DNA of 64,000 nt from Hypoxylon rubiginosum (lineage: Eukaryota; Ascomycota; Sordariomycetes; Xylariales; Hypoxylaceae), in contig CADCXA010000055.1 in assembly GCA_902806565.1 (NCBI GenBank), positions 1,240,001 through 1,304,000 of the forward strand, given 5' to 3'. This document shows positions 12,286 through 23,313 of the stretch, one piece after another. Position 1 is the stretch's first letter. Every line of letters begins with the position of its first letter. The notes beneath the pieces are model-generated. The model made no database searches. It worked only from the letters and a program-made list of their open reading frames with translations, and had not been told where the DNA came from. A program made the translations under genes and the position numbers.

Positions 12286-12850
12286 ATGCCTCAAGCTGCT
12301 AAAGGCTTTTTTATTAATACTGTTAAAAATCGCGTTGCGATTTATATTAAGGGTGGAAATCTTACTTATATCTATATATACAGCCTGATTATATCTCTGG
12401 CGGCCCTCCGGGGGGGCCTCACTTTATTTAAATTTAATTTTGCTTTAAGCAATACACATATTTATTTATATAATTTATTTATAAACAATTAATTTACCTA
12501 TAGGCAATCCTTATTTAAGATATCTAATACAGCTTTGAATTTATTCGATTTATTTGAATTTTATCAAGACTCTTTGGAACCTCCTGTCGCCTGCAGCGCC
12601 ACATATATGGCTTAAAGACCTATATATCCTTAGATTCTGGCCAATCCTACTTAATAACCCGCGCCAAACTACACTAAGGGGTCCCATAGGGATTTTAATT
12701 TAAGTAAAGCTTCTTAAATTTTTCAAATATATATTTATAAATTTAGTATGAAGCTTTGCTTGAATATATTTGAAAAATTTAGGAAGCTTTGCTTGATAAT
12801 TCAAGCATCACTTTCTTAGGAAGAGCATATTTTCGCTAAAGTTAAAAAAC
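12286..12850. repeat. AT-rich island, probably a decayed mobile-element remnant
   Basis: A strongly AT-rich block between ordinary-composition flanks. It contains a tight hairpin (12327-12343: AAATCGC, 3-base loop, GCGATTT), a G-run with flanking GGCC (about 12400-12418) and a long inverted repeat (12704-12792). No open frame is recognisable. This fits a transposon fragment degraded by transition mutations, possibly repeat-induced point mutation. The class cannot be determined by eye. Confidence 0.5.
12704..12792. repeat. Near-perfect 28-base inverted repeat
   Basis: The left arm (12704-12731) pairs with the right arm (12765-12792) at 26 of 28 positions; both mismatches are C/T transitions. 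The 33-base loop carries an extra copy of AAGCTTTGCTTGA (12751-12763), repeated at 12784-12796. The hairpin could be a folded remnant of a small inverted-repeat element. Confidence 0.75.
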
Positions 12851-13240
12851 GGATACCTCATCAGTACCTAACCCAGACAGAGAACGAGGATAATAATGAG
12901 ACATCTGTTCCCAAATTGCTAGAGGCGGGCGATAGTCCATAGACAAGACAGCCTACAAAAACCATGCTGCTTCATGAATTACCTAGGTTAGCTTTAGGTC
13001 ATCATAATATAATAGACGGGTACTTAACATATTCTTCCCTCCTGAATGGAGTCTTGATCGCCCGGGAGCAGGCTATTACGCAGAACACACATAATATATC
13101 ACCCATTGAACACATCTGTAATAACGATATCGGCATGTCAAGCTTCGCATTAAACATACGCTATTCGTATCCATATTCTACTCACTAATAAGAGTGCTAT
13201 TCAAGACATGCCTTCCTCGACGACTATTCCAAAGAGCTAC

Positions 13241-15536
13241 CTAAGCTGCAACGCTAGGTGAAGCAGTGTCCACCGAACTTTCAGGCTCGGCGGGCTTCTT
13301 CGGGTTCCTCGACTTCTTCTTGCGCTTGCTGGTCCCGGCGCCGGATCCCGTGGGAGCCTCGCGTATCCACCTGGCGACCGCCTCCGCGCGCTCGGTGAGG
13401 ATAGGATACTCCCTGCCGTCGTCTACGGCCCAGCGCTTCGGGCCCGCATTGGGACTCGGGATGCCGCCGTTGGTAGAACTGGCGTGGTCCGCCTCGGCCC
13501 TGCGTTGGCGCGCGAGAATCGCGGCTTTAAAGCTCGCCTCGTCGTTGACGCGCTCGTCCTCGAGCGCTTCGATGATAGCCTGCTGTCGCATGCGCTCCTT
13601 GCGCTGCTCCTCCGTCTCCGCAGGCGTGGGACTTCCGGTAGCGGACGGGGCGCTGCCGCTACCACTAGCGGCAGACCCCCCGTTTGCCGTTATGGCCGTC
13701 GGCAGCGGTGCAGGGGCGCAGAGCGCCTCCCAGCTAGACGCGAGCTCGATCCAGTTCTCTGCTCTACGGAGAACTTCGATCCAATCGGCTCGTGCGGGAG
13801 ACCTACTGGCCTGGAACACCGGATAGCCGTCGGCAAGACGGGCAAGGCGAGCAACCATGTATGCGTGGCGCTGCAACTCCTTAGCCGACGTCTGAACGAG
13901 AGCGTGACATAGCAAGAGTGAATGTAGCGCATCCGTCAGTAACGGATGATACGTGACGACTTCGGTGGCCGTCTGGAGTTGCTCTGCGGCGGCAGAACCT
14001 GGTGACACAAGGGATGTCGACGGATAAGGAGGTAAATCCGCTGGCGGCGTGGCTGAGAAGAGTGCCGCTAACTGGTACACGATGTGGGCCGGTGAGCTAC
14101 CTGTCGGGCTGCCTGGGTCCTGGGACGCGTGGCGAGGTTGGCTATAATACCTCTTATTGCGATGAGTCGCCTGGTTTACTTGGTGACTGAAGTCGCTCGA
14201 TACCTCAACGGGTAGGTTAGGAGAATAATGGAAGTGCTTGAGAAACTCCATATAATCTCGCAGCGCGCGCTTTGCGTAGAGTCGCACCGTCTTGCGCATT
14301 TCAAGATGTCTCTTGGTCTGTGCTTTATCTTCTTCTGTCTCTCCTTCTGCTTCTTGCGGAACCGAATCACCATTAACGGTGCCGTTACTCGGGCTGCTTG
14401 TGCCATTTTGCGCGGTTCCGTTTCGCTCAATGGGCGATTCGGGGAGCGCAAACGTTACATGGTCACAAGCTAGAGTTAGATAGCAACCAGCACGCTGAAA
14501 TAGAAGTTGTGCTTCAATGCTACTTGGTTGATCCCTCTCGTCTAGAGGCGGGTTATCTCGCCGTCTCCAAGTTTTACGTTCTAATTGCATTGCCTCTTCT
14601 GCTACGGGTTTGTGTAGCGGCTGCTGCAGACGATATACGTTCAGAGCAGTAGTGAGATCTTGGGCGGCGCCTTCAAAATCGTCTTTGAACATTCTGACGA
14701 TGGCGCGAGTCCTCAGGGGCTCGCAATCAGAAGGTCGTTGACTGATTATAAGATCCAACGCGCGAAAGTCTGTGCATTCGGCAAGCTGTCTAGACGGGAT
14801 CTTTTCGTGAAAGAAGTGGACATAGTTGGCATCAGGATCGTTGGGCGCTCTTTGCAAGACGAGGCCGGCCACGTTCTCTAAAGTTGAAGTCGATTGCATC
14901 GTAGCGACGCTTGATGCTATCTCGTCGAGATGATACGCGCGCGACAACTTCTGGGTAGCTTGCTCGCGCATTCGAAATCTTCGTTCCGGACTAAGCTTTG
15001 CGCCGCCATTGTTCCCAAATCCAAGACCCAATGCTTGCATATGATGCGCAGCTCCGCCCGCCATCGAATTGGACATGGCCTTGGATGCGATGCCATTCGC
15101 AGCTCGTACAGCCAGATCGGTAGAATCATCCACAAGCTTCCTAATCTTCACCAAGTCGTAGAACACCGCGGGGTCGACTGGGCGCGGTAGGGGCATGTAG
15201 TAATTGGCATTGGCGAGCGTCTCGAGAACCTCGAACGGCAATTGCAACCAGGGGCCATGGAAGGAAGATATGTAGCGCCAATGTCTGGTGAATGGTTAGT
15301 TGTCGCTCTTAAAAGAAAAGGAGGAAATAGGAGTTATAGCCAACTTACTTATTCCGGCAAATAACAAGCGCAGAGGACGACGAGGCCGCGGATTGGGGCG
15401 CAGAGGGAATAGTAGGGGTAGTGGATTTTTTCTTATTCGTCGTCGACGTCGAGGGCGCTGTCGAAGATTCTGCAGCACTTTGTGGCTCCAAACTAGGAGA
15501 TTCGCCCGCTGCGGGCTTCTTGTTCTTTTTGCCCAT
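13241..15536 (-). CDS. Conserved fungal TPR-like protein ('histidine kinase group protein')
   Basis: Two exons, 15349-15536 and 13241-15284, with a 64-base intron, encode 743 residues. The junction restores the family signature VICRNKHWRYISSFHGPWLQLPFEVLE. The start is ATG at 15536 (MGKKNKKP); an in-frame ATG 36 bases upstream (15572) is possible. The N-terminus is Lys then Ser/Thr-rich. A helical body follows (VDPAVFYDLVKIRKLVDDSTDLAVRAANG, QKLSRAYHLDEIASSVA, and an RPSDCEPLRTRAIVRMFKDDFEGAAQDLTTAL segment that reads like a tetratricopeptide pair). A KRALRDYMEFLKHF motif lies near the middle, and the tail ends in a basic KRKKKSRNPKKP patch. Fungal databases often call this family 'histidine kinase group protein', but I see no H-box, N, G1 or G2 ATP-binding motif, so it is not a histidine kinase. 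The function is unknown. Confidence 0.88.
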
Positions 15537-16156
15537 TGCGCATTGGTGGTGGTTTATGGAAGGGGAAGGCAACAGATTGCTGTAATCAGCAACGTAAGTA
15601 GGTATGATTGATTCTCCAGTTCTGCAGCATCTGCATCTGCATTGGAAAAGCTAGACGGAACGGCGAATCAGCACGAGGATGTACCGTTGTGGGTTCGCGA
15701 AATATCGGTAAGAGTTGCGATTTGCTCTTGTACGTAAGTAGTAGCCGTAAACAGAAAACCTCCAGAAACCCTTCAGGGCTCAATTGCGTCGGTGGGAAAC
15801 CGATGTGCGATGTGGGGAGGTACCGTTATCGCCCCTCTATCGCCACGTGATAGTTAGTTACTATGCCCTGTAAGCTTCGTCAAGTCTGTTCTCCAGGGCT
15901 GTCTCTCTTATTATATTTCTCTTTCTTTATGTGTTACCATTTCTTTGTGTGTTCTCGCTAGGCGAGTTGCTAATCATCAAACAGTGCATCACCTATCACC
16001 TATAGACATCTGTCTGATAAAAGCAACTTCATCCTGTAATCCAACTCATAAATAAGTACTACTTACATACAAGCCAAGATTTAGCTATCTACATGTAGCT
16101 ATCTAGCTAGCTCCAAAGCTGTACATGAGATGTTATAGCTCCCTCGCCTTAAACGG
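15537..16156. other. Spacer between TPR-like gene and M20 hydrolase gene
   Basis: Contains the promoter of the TPR-like gene and the 3' region of the M20 gene. A short CTATCTA/TAGCTA-rich patch lies near 16085-16115. Nothing else was recognised. Confidence 0.5.
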
Positions 16157-17647
16157 TTAGTTTCTTTTCACGTCTCTTTTCCATTCCTTCTTCACTTCTG
16201 CTAGGAGACCATTTTCCGTCAAGACATCTACAGCAGTCCCTGCCAGCGCTTTTCCTACTCTCAAGCATCTCTCGAACGCGACTCTCGTTCCGGCCGCCTC
16301 AGCGAATTCCGGATTGTGAGGACCATTTCCTCCTGGACCCGGTGGAATCGCAAACCCTGCACTCAAGCTAGGCATCGCGTAACTTATATCGCCTTGATCT
16401 GTGCTAGCCATGGTTCGACCTTCGATCTCATCCATATCGTCATTTCCTGGGATCGGCTCCGGAGGTGATAGCGCGTTGAAGTATTTCCGATAGGAAGCAC
16501 CCAGCACTCGGTTTGGAACGTGGTCGGCATAAGACTGAACAAGAGTCATTTTGAGGGTAGCACCGGTCGCTGTTGCACCAGCCTCAAAGCAAGCGTCCAC
16601 TTTCTTCTTCAGTTCTTTTACTCTTTCCTGCGTGTTTGAGCGGGTTACGAAGTTACCAGCCGTATATGCGTGGATTACATTCGGCCGTACGCCCCCGTTC
16701 GTGATGTTCCCCTGGATGACATCACCCGGCATAGTTTGCTGGCGAAGGACGGACAAGGCATTGTAAGCCGTGATCAACGCGTCAAGTGCGTTAATACCTA
16801 GCCAAGGGCTTGCTGCCGCGTCTGCAATGCTCAGTGTGAGTACTTCATCGGATGGTATGGGAAGAAGCCAGTTGTCACTTACGGGCCTCGCGTCCGACAT
16901 ATTCGACCTTGAATGCAGTGTATGCAGACGTCCGCATCAGAGCAGTGTCTTTAACGATGCCAGGATGAGATATCAAGTTGATATCGACGTCGTGATCCCG
17001 GTAAGCTCCGGCTTCCAAGAGTTTGATTTTACCCCCTCCGCCTATGAGATATCAAAAACACATCCTTCATATGAGACATATCGCACTCAATGGTTGAGAC
17101 TAATAAGAGGAAGTCAACTTTGCAATGACTCACCTTCTTCTGCAGGCGTTCCAAACATGACGACCTTCCCATTTAATTGGTGCTTTTTCATGATTTCAGC
17201 TGTTGCCAACCCACCTGCTACTGACGCAGTAGCAATCAGGTTGTGGCCACACGCGTGTCCAATCCCATCCAATGCGTCTACAATCATCAATTAGACCATG
17301 TGTCACTCGAGGGATTTGGCCAACATACCCATTTCCACATTAAACGACACGGATGGACCCTTTTTCCCGCTGTCAAATACAGCAACCCAAGCCGTTGCCA
17401 TTCCATAGGCAGAGGGCGTTACCTTCCATCCTGGCCTACTGGCCATAAATTTGGTCAGTGTCTCGTGAGCAATGAACTCTTCGTAGCCGAGCTCGGGATT
17501 GTCGTGAATCTTCTTGTTGACAGGCCATAAATCGTCGGCGATGCTGTCAAGGAAATTGCTAATCTCGCCAAGATAGCCTGGCTCGGATTGAGCCGAGTCG
17601 GCATCTTCATGTGTGATGAAGACAAAACCGTCAACATGTTCATCCAT
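16157..17647 (-). CDS. M20-family metallo-amidohydrolase (PM20D2-like)
   Basis: Four exons, 17329-17647, 17134-17277, 16883-17041 and 16157-16821, join in frame to 428 residues. It should hydrolyse an N-acyl or dipeptide-like amide bond with two zinc ions. The metal and catalytic set is complete: H114 and H118 in GHACGHN, the E153-E154 pair in GTPAEEGGGG, H208 in GREAHAAASPW (dimer-domain His, its codon split by an intron) and the C-terminal PHNPEF block. The N-terminal DNPELGYEE motif is typical of the M20D/aminobenzoyl-glutamate-hydrolase-like branch. I use the ATG at 17647; the frame is open nine codons upstream but only to a GTG. There is no signal peptide, so the enzyme is likely cytosolic. 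It is divergent from an organic-anion transporter, which may import its substrate. The substrate is not determinable by sequence. Confidence 0.9.
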
Positions 17648-18283
17648 CGTGACCGAGCAATCTCTTGTTGTCACTAGTGGTGATGGTCCCTACAGGCGAT
17701 AAGTATCAGCCTACTAGATTGGGATATATACACGTACGTCTAGAGGAGGAGGTTTCTCAACACGTGATTGCGTGTACCTTGAGGACTTTGAGACAAGATC
17801 CAGATCGCAATTAGCCTATCTGGACGAATGTAACCCATTACCTAACCGCACTGCTACTATCTCGCATGTCTCCATATACCCCACACATTTAGTCTAATAG
17901 CATCGAACGAAGACTATTCGCGATTTCCTCTTTAGGATAGCTATCTCGATAACGAGCTGGGGCTGAGTTGCCGTTTCTCCAAACAGTGGGACTTGACGAG
18001 ATAAAGCGTAAGGTTAGCTATTTCCCATATCTCTTTCTATAAGTCGGAACTCTCCGATCTCGTCTAAATGTTTGCTGCAAGTCTCGGCTCCCAGCCCGGA
18101 ACCAACTCCTTTAATACCTAGGCAAGTATCCAACACTGCAGGACGAGAATGAGAATGGTCGATGACTATAGTTGCACAACTCTAGAGTCGGTCCGTTGAG
18201 AACTACTTCAGCAGATTAACCCCAAGAATTGAAAACTGCATTTAGGTGTGCTGTATCATAATAGTCAACCCCCAAGATCCAAC
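17648..18283. promoter_or_regulatory. Shared divergent promoter with five HGATAR (GATA-factor) sites
   Basis: This 636-base region drives the M20 hydrolase leftward and the transporter rightward. HGATAR cores, the recognition sequence of AreA/NIT2 GATA factors, occur at 17697-17702 (CGATAA), 17816-17821 (minus strand), 17941-17946 (minus strand), 17947-17952 (CGATAA) and 17999-18004 (AGATAA). Two sit back to back at 17941-17952. A CACGTG E-box is at 17761-17766. Nitrogen-catabolite control is an inference from this clustering. Confidence 0.5.
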
Positions 18284-20239
18284 ATGGCTTCGGAAAAGAT
18301 AGCAGATCCAGAGGCTGTCACAGTTACTCGTGACACCAAGGCAGTAGAGTTGGACATCAAGGACGAAGCCGGTGACCTAGCCGCGAGAGCATTAACGAGC
18401 GCAGTGGTAGACGAAGAGACGGCTCGGAAAGTGCGCCGGAAGATTGACCGTCGAATCTTACCATTCTTATGCATTACCTACGCCTTGCAATTCATCGACA
18501 AGACCTCTTTGGGCTACTCTTCTGTTTACGGCATTATTCCCGACAACAAGCTTCAAGGCCAGGATTACTCGTGGGCAAGCTCTATCTTCTATTTCGGTGG
18601 GAACTCACTAGGTAGTTAACTCGCCAATGCCCAAGTGCTAATGTCCTCAGGTTACCTCGTTGCCGAGTACCCTGGCATCGCTATCATTCAGAGATTCCCA
18701 GTTGCTAAATTCCTCGGTATCAATGTGGTGCTATGGGGTGCAATCCTGATGACAACCGCCGCGTGCTCGTCTTTTGCTGGCCTCGCCACTGTGCGATTCC
18801 TTCTGGGTATGGTCGAGTCAACAATTTCGCCTGGATTCGTTGCCGTCACCGGAATCTGGTGGACTAGGCAGGAGCAAGCTGGCCGATCGGCTCTCTGGAT
18901 CTCTTTCCTCGGGGTTGGTAGCTTCGTTGGCACCCTACTAGCCTATGGTATCGGTCACATTCAGAGCTCTCTGTCTACTTGGTACGGTTAACTAATCCGT
19001 TTGTGTAATCTGTCACACTGTCACAGAAGTGCCATTATGAGAAATTACTTGGTTCTTGCACATCTACCTTGGTGTATATTACAATGCTAACGCTACTTTA
19101 GGAAGTACATCTACCTGATTCTTGGAGCGCTTACTATCGTATGGGGTCTCTTGTTCACATTTTTCGTCCCAGACGGCCCAGCTAGTGTCAAGTGGCTCAA
19201 TGAGGATGAAAAGGTCATTGCTGTCCAGCGAGTGATCGAGAACAAGACGGGCACCAAGTCTCGTCGCTTCGCCAAGGATCAGATCATCGAGGCTATTACC
19301 GATCCCGCTGTCGTCGTCCTAGGCTTGATCTCCTTCGTCAACGCGATCGCTTCCGGTGGACTCGCCTTTGGCTCACTAATCATTCAAGGCTTCGGCTTCA
19401 ACCCTCTTCAGACCACTTTACTCAACCTCCCTTTATCCACTGTCCAAATAGTAGCGCAGCTTGGTTCGGGATTTCTAACCACTCGGATTAGTAGCTCTCG
19501 TCTACATATTGCATCAGTGGCCATGCTTCCCCCGGTATGCACATTCTTCATCCGACTAGGAGGGTATGAACTGATATTTGATAAAGATTGTAGGCACAGT
19601 ATTAATCAACCAGCTTCAAGTGACAAACAGATGGGGAAGACTTGTCGGCGTTTGGCTTTTGGTGAGTAGCTATCTTGAATTGATTCGTACTCCACGTATC
19701 CCAAGCTCGTTCGGAACACAGCTTGGAGTTGAGATGGTTCACATTCCATCCACATACACGAGGATAGGCTTATTTTCAGTCTTAACTTAATTCTAATTAT
19801 TCAAAATCCAGGGATCTTATCCAGTCGGTTTCATGATAATCCTCGGTCTACTCTCAACCAACATTGCGGGTAGCACGAAGAGGTCGGTAGCCTCGGGCTG
19901 GGTTTTCGTCTGCTACTGCGTCGGCCAGATCGCAGGCCCGCAGTTTTTCAAAAGCAAAGAAGCTCCCGCCTACCATAACGGTATCGTCGCCATGCTCTGC
20001 GGTTTTATCCTGAATCTGGTCCTGAACCAGATATTGCGCTTCATCTACGTCCGCGAGAACAAGAGACGAGACAAGACCTTAGAGGGAAGGTCAGACGATG
20101 AGATTGTCGAGATGAACAGGGAAAGTGAATTGCAGGGTTTCGAGGACGTTACTGATAAAAACAACGTAAGTCTTTCCTAATTTGAATTAAGTATCATAGG
20201 ACTAACAATACATAGGCTATGTTCCGATATGCGTTGTAA
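18284..20239 (+). CDS. MFS transporter, allantoate permease / anion:cation symporter family
   Basis: Six exons give 509 residues with no frame break: 18284-18596, 18651-18981, 19102-19534, 19587-19661, 19812-20165 and 20216-20239. The last exon is only 24 bases and supplies the family ending AMFRYAL. The fold is a 12-helix major facilitator of the Dal5-like group. Marks are RRKIDRRILPFLCITYALQFIDKTSLGY (helix 1), IFYFGYLVAEYPG, GFVAVTGIWWTRQEQAGRSALW and STNIAGSTKRSVASG...CVGQIAGPQFF. Such proteins import organic anions such as allantoate, nicotinate, pantothenate or dipeptides with protons. The first donor is ambiguous: GTGGGA at 18597 restores the conserved FYFGYL, while GTAGTT at 18612 would insert five residues. 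Shares its promoter with the M20 hydrolase. Confidence 0.9.
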
Positions 20240-20426
20240 TTAGTAGACAGGCAAATCCGGTTTCTTTCTTCTACATCGCTAGGTAGTTAAGATCATATAT
20301 CGGGTTAGTTTGCTCGGAATTGGTGATGGCACAAGCTGGGTCGCAGAGCTCTATCAAAGGGTAAGGCCAGATATTGCGCAGTCGTATTGATTGTTTTTAA
20401 CTAAATCGAGGCGCCTGAAAATACTT

Positions 20427-22227
20427 TCAAACATCTATTTCTCTCCTATTCTCGCGTTGCTGCACCTCAACTCTATTCTTTTCTCCATTCGCGTGGTGCG
20501 CATCCGTAGCGTTTAACATCTGCTCACCCTTCTCAACATGGTTCTGGCCGCCGAAGAGCGTATCGATCTCCTCAAGCGGTACCTTCATAGTCTCGGGTAT
20601 GTAGAACCACACGAAGACCGCTAAGAGAAAGTTGGTCGCCATGAAGAAGAATAGGCATTTCAAGCCCGAGTTGGCGAGGAAGGTGGGGAAGAACTGCTGG
20701 AAGATGGTGTTGGCGACGTTCTGCATCTGGCTGCACATTCCGACAGCCTGGGCTCGGACGTTGACGCTGAAGACTTCGGAAGTCCAGATCCACGTAGTCG
20801 CGCCCCAGGACGGCTTGTAGAAGAAGATGAAGAGAAATAAAAGGAAGACTATAGATATGCCGACGGGCTGCGTCTTGGTCGCCGTGCCCTTGCCGCCGAT
20901 CACGTCGGGCGTCGTCATGCCGACGATCGGCACGATCATCATGCAGATGCCCATGCCGATAGCGCCGACAATGAATACCCACCGCCGGCCAAACCTATCA
21001 GCGGTCCACACGGCATTAAGGGTGAAGAGGATCCCGCACGTTGCGTTGAGGGCGTTGATCAGATTAATGGTCTCGGTCGACGTCCAGATGGTCTTGTAGA
21101 TGGCGCTCGAGTACGAGTTGAGGGTGCCCTGGCCGGACAGCTGCTGGCCGACGTTGAGGACGAAGGCGAGGTAGAGGCGCCTGCGGACGGACGGGTCCCG
21201 GAAGAGGGCGAGGTAGGAGCCGCCGCCGCCGCCGACGACCTCGTTCTCGAACTCGACGGCCTCGCGGATGGCCAGGACCTCGAAGTCGACCTCGGCCTCG
21301 GTGTCGCGGATCTTGCGCAGCGCCTTTTTTGCTTCTTCGACGTTGTTGTGGCGCTTGATCCACCACCGCGGCGACTCGGGCTGGAAGGGTAGCAAGGCGA
21401 TGACGATGAGCGGCACTAGGATCTGGAAGATGACGACCATGCGCCAGTCCCAGTGACCTAATTTTTCTTTGTTCGCGTTGCACGCGTACGCGATCCAGTA
21501 TGCGATGAACGACCCCACGCTGTAGAACATTTGCCAGAACGTCATGATCTGCCCGCGGATCTCGGGCGGTGCGACCTCGCCGATATAAACAGGGCCGGCA
21601 GCTGGTGGGAGACGTTGTTAGTCAGACATAGGACAGATAGAATAGGGGTGGGCATGTCACGTACTAAGGGCCATCCCTTGGCCGACACCAATGAGGACGC
21701 GGCCGCCGATGAAGCAGCCGAGGTTATGCCACGGAGCGAAGGCTTGCATGAACGTAGCAATGATAGTGAGAATACATCCTATACCCATACCAACCCGCCG
21801 GCCGAAGTAATCCGCCTGGTCAAGTATTAGCTTCGAGATATACCTGCGGATGGCACATGTGTAAGGCACTTACCGTCGGACCACCAAGGAACCAACCAGC
21901 AACAATGGCACCAATAGTATAGGCCGTGTTAATCAACCCAATTAGATTCGCATCCCTTTTCTATAAATTGGGCCAAGTTAGTTTAGACTCGGATACGTTT
22001 AGAAACGGGTAAAGAGGTAGGTACTGACGGTATCGAGATCGAACCACTCGAGCCAGTTATCGGAGCCCTGCGCAGCATTGAAGACGGAGGCGTCGTAGCC
22101 GTACAACACCATGCACATGGCAGCCACAAGGGCGATATACCTGACTTAATCTTAGCCTTGTGTTCTCTAGAAATTGGGGGATTTTAAGGGTAACTTACCA
22201 GTTGTAGACTCTCGTCGAACTCACCAT
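20427..22227 (-). CDS. MFS sugar-porter family transporter
   Basis: Five exons, 22199-22227, 22029-22140, 21874-21960, 21665-21815 and 20427-21601, total 517 residues. It probably moves a hexose, disaccharide or related polyol across the plasma membrane by proton symport. Signature elements are LYGYDASVFN in helix 1, ADYFGRRVGMGIG after helix 2, GRVLIGVGQGMAL, the central PESPRWW after helix 6, QQLSGQGTLNSYSSAIY in helix 7, ADRFGRRWVF and the terminal PETMKVPLEEIDTLF. The first exon is only 29 bases. Convergent with the allantoate-permease-like gene, 187 bases away, and in the same direction as the C6 regulator upstream. Sugar specificity cannot be told from these motifs. Confidence 0.92.
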
Positions 22228-23313
22228 CTTGACGCCGGTATTAGTAGCGATGGCCCAATGGCAGTATACCTATGCGTCCTTTATGGAACGGAGAAGAGAA
22301 ATCAATCAGGAGAAGGATGATGTTTATAGGGAAGACATTCTCCTCATATACATATCCAACCCCAGGGGCCAGATCAGCTTGCAGCAACTAGCTCACCATC
22401 CCGAGCCGGGGTCTATCTTTTCGTCCTGGAGATGTTTTCTTTCTCCCCAGCTTTAGGTCAGCCGCTCAACTCAGCTCGACGCAGATCGCGCCGAGGGGTT
22501 GGGACAGCTGCTACAGCGCGCACCAATGGCATGTTGGATCTGCGCAATATAAGAAAAAGCTTGATTTGTCCAACGCGTGGGCGAGCTCACCAGAGAGCCG
22601 GGCCAGGCGCGCCATCATAGGTAGATCAACGGCTACTACCCACTACCCCAGAGTCTCAGACCCTCACCGGCTAGGGTATTGCGGGACGGGACTGCTAACT
22701 AGCACGCCCCGTAAATGTCTTTGGCGGAGAAATTCCTCAGCGTTCAAATTCCACCAGTCATAATTTCTCCACCCGCACCGTAACCCCCCTCGTCAAGCGA
22801 GTCGTCGTCGCTTAGTAGCTCCTCGCAGTAGCGATGAAGCTTGATTCCAGGATGACTTTGACGATCGTGCCGAGGATATTTTCTCTGCTGTCCAGTTTCT
22901 TTCGAGGGCGTAATAAGGAAAGTGGAATAAACTCTCTTGTTAAATAGGGCAGTACACTCACTCCTCACTGAAGAACAAGTCCTTATCCACTGAAATATAT
23001 CACAGTTAACCGAACCCTACGTTCTATATAGACTCCTTACCTAATCACTCTCCTACCACCCGATCAAACCCTCATCACGTCCATAAAAGAAATATAGATG
23101 AACTCGAAGGGTTCGATTTCTAAATCAGCTCGTAAATCGTTAAAAAACAACGTCTCCCCCTTTCTTCCTCCTATATAAGATAAGAATGCCCCGGAAGCCT
23201 GACACCATGCTAATCACGGCCCGTTGAAAAAAAAAAAAAAACACCTTCCCATGCAAATAGATACCCGAAAATTGCAGCTCTCAAGTTGGTCATATATCTC
23301 AGTCGACACCAAA
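22228..23313. other. Spacer between sugar transporter and C6 regulator
   Basis: Upstream DNA of the sugar transporter and 3' DNA of the regulator. A 14-base A run lies at about 23227-23240. No gene, RNA or clear repeat was seen. Confidence 0.5.

Larger units (their letters stand above)
11285..13240. other. Gene-free spacer containing a decayed AT-rich repeat island
   Basis: The first 100 bases, upstream of the ABM-type gene, are dense in TAGGTA repeats. The middle (about 12286-12850) is strongly AT-rich with inverted repeats, listed separately. A 74-codon open frame at 12964-13188 has no recognisable similarity and is not called. Confidence 0.55.

Noticed and set aside
12964..13188. 74-codon open frame in the AT-rich spacer
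   Set aside because: No similarity recognised, unusual composition, beside decayed repeat DNA, no splice partner.
17648..17674. Start of the M20 gene nine codons upstream
   Set aside because: The upstream codon is GTG, not ATG, and the added residues are not family-like.
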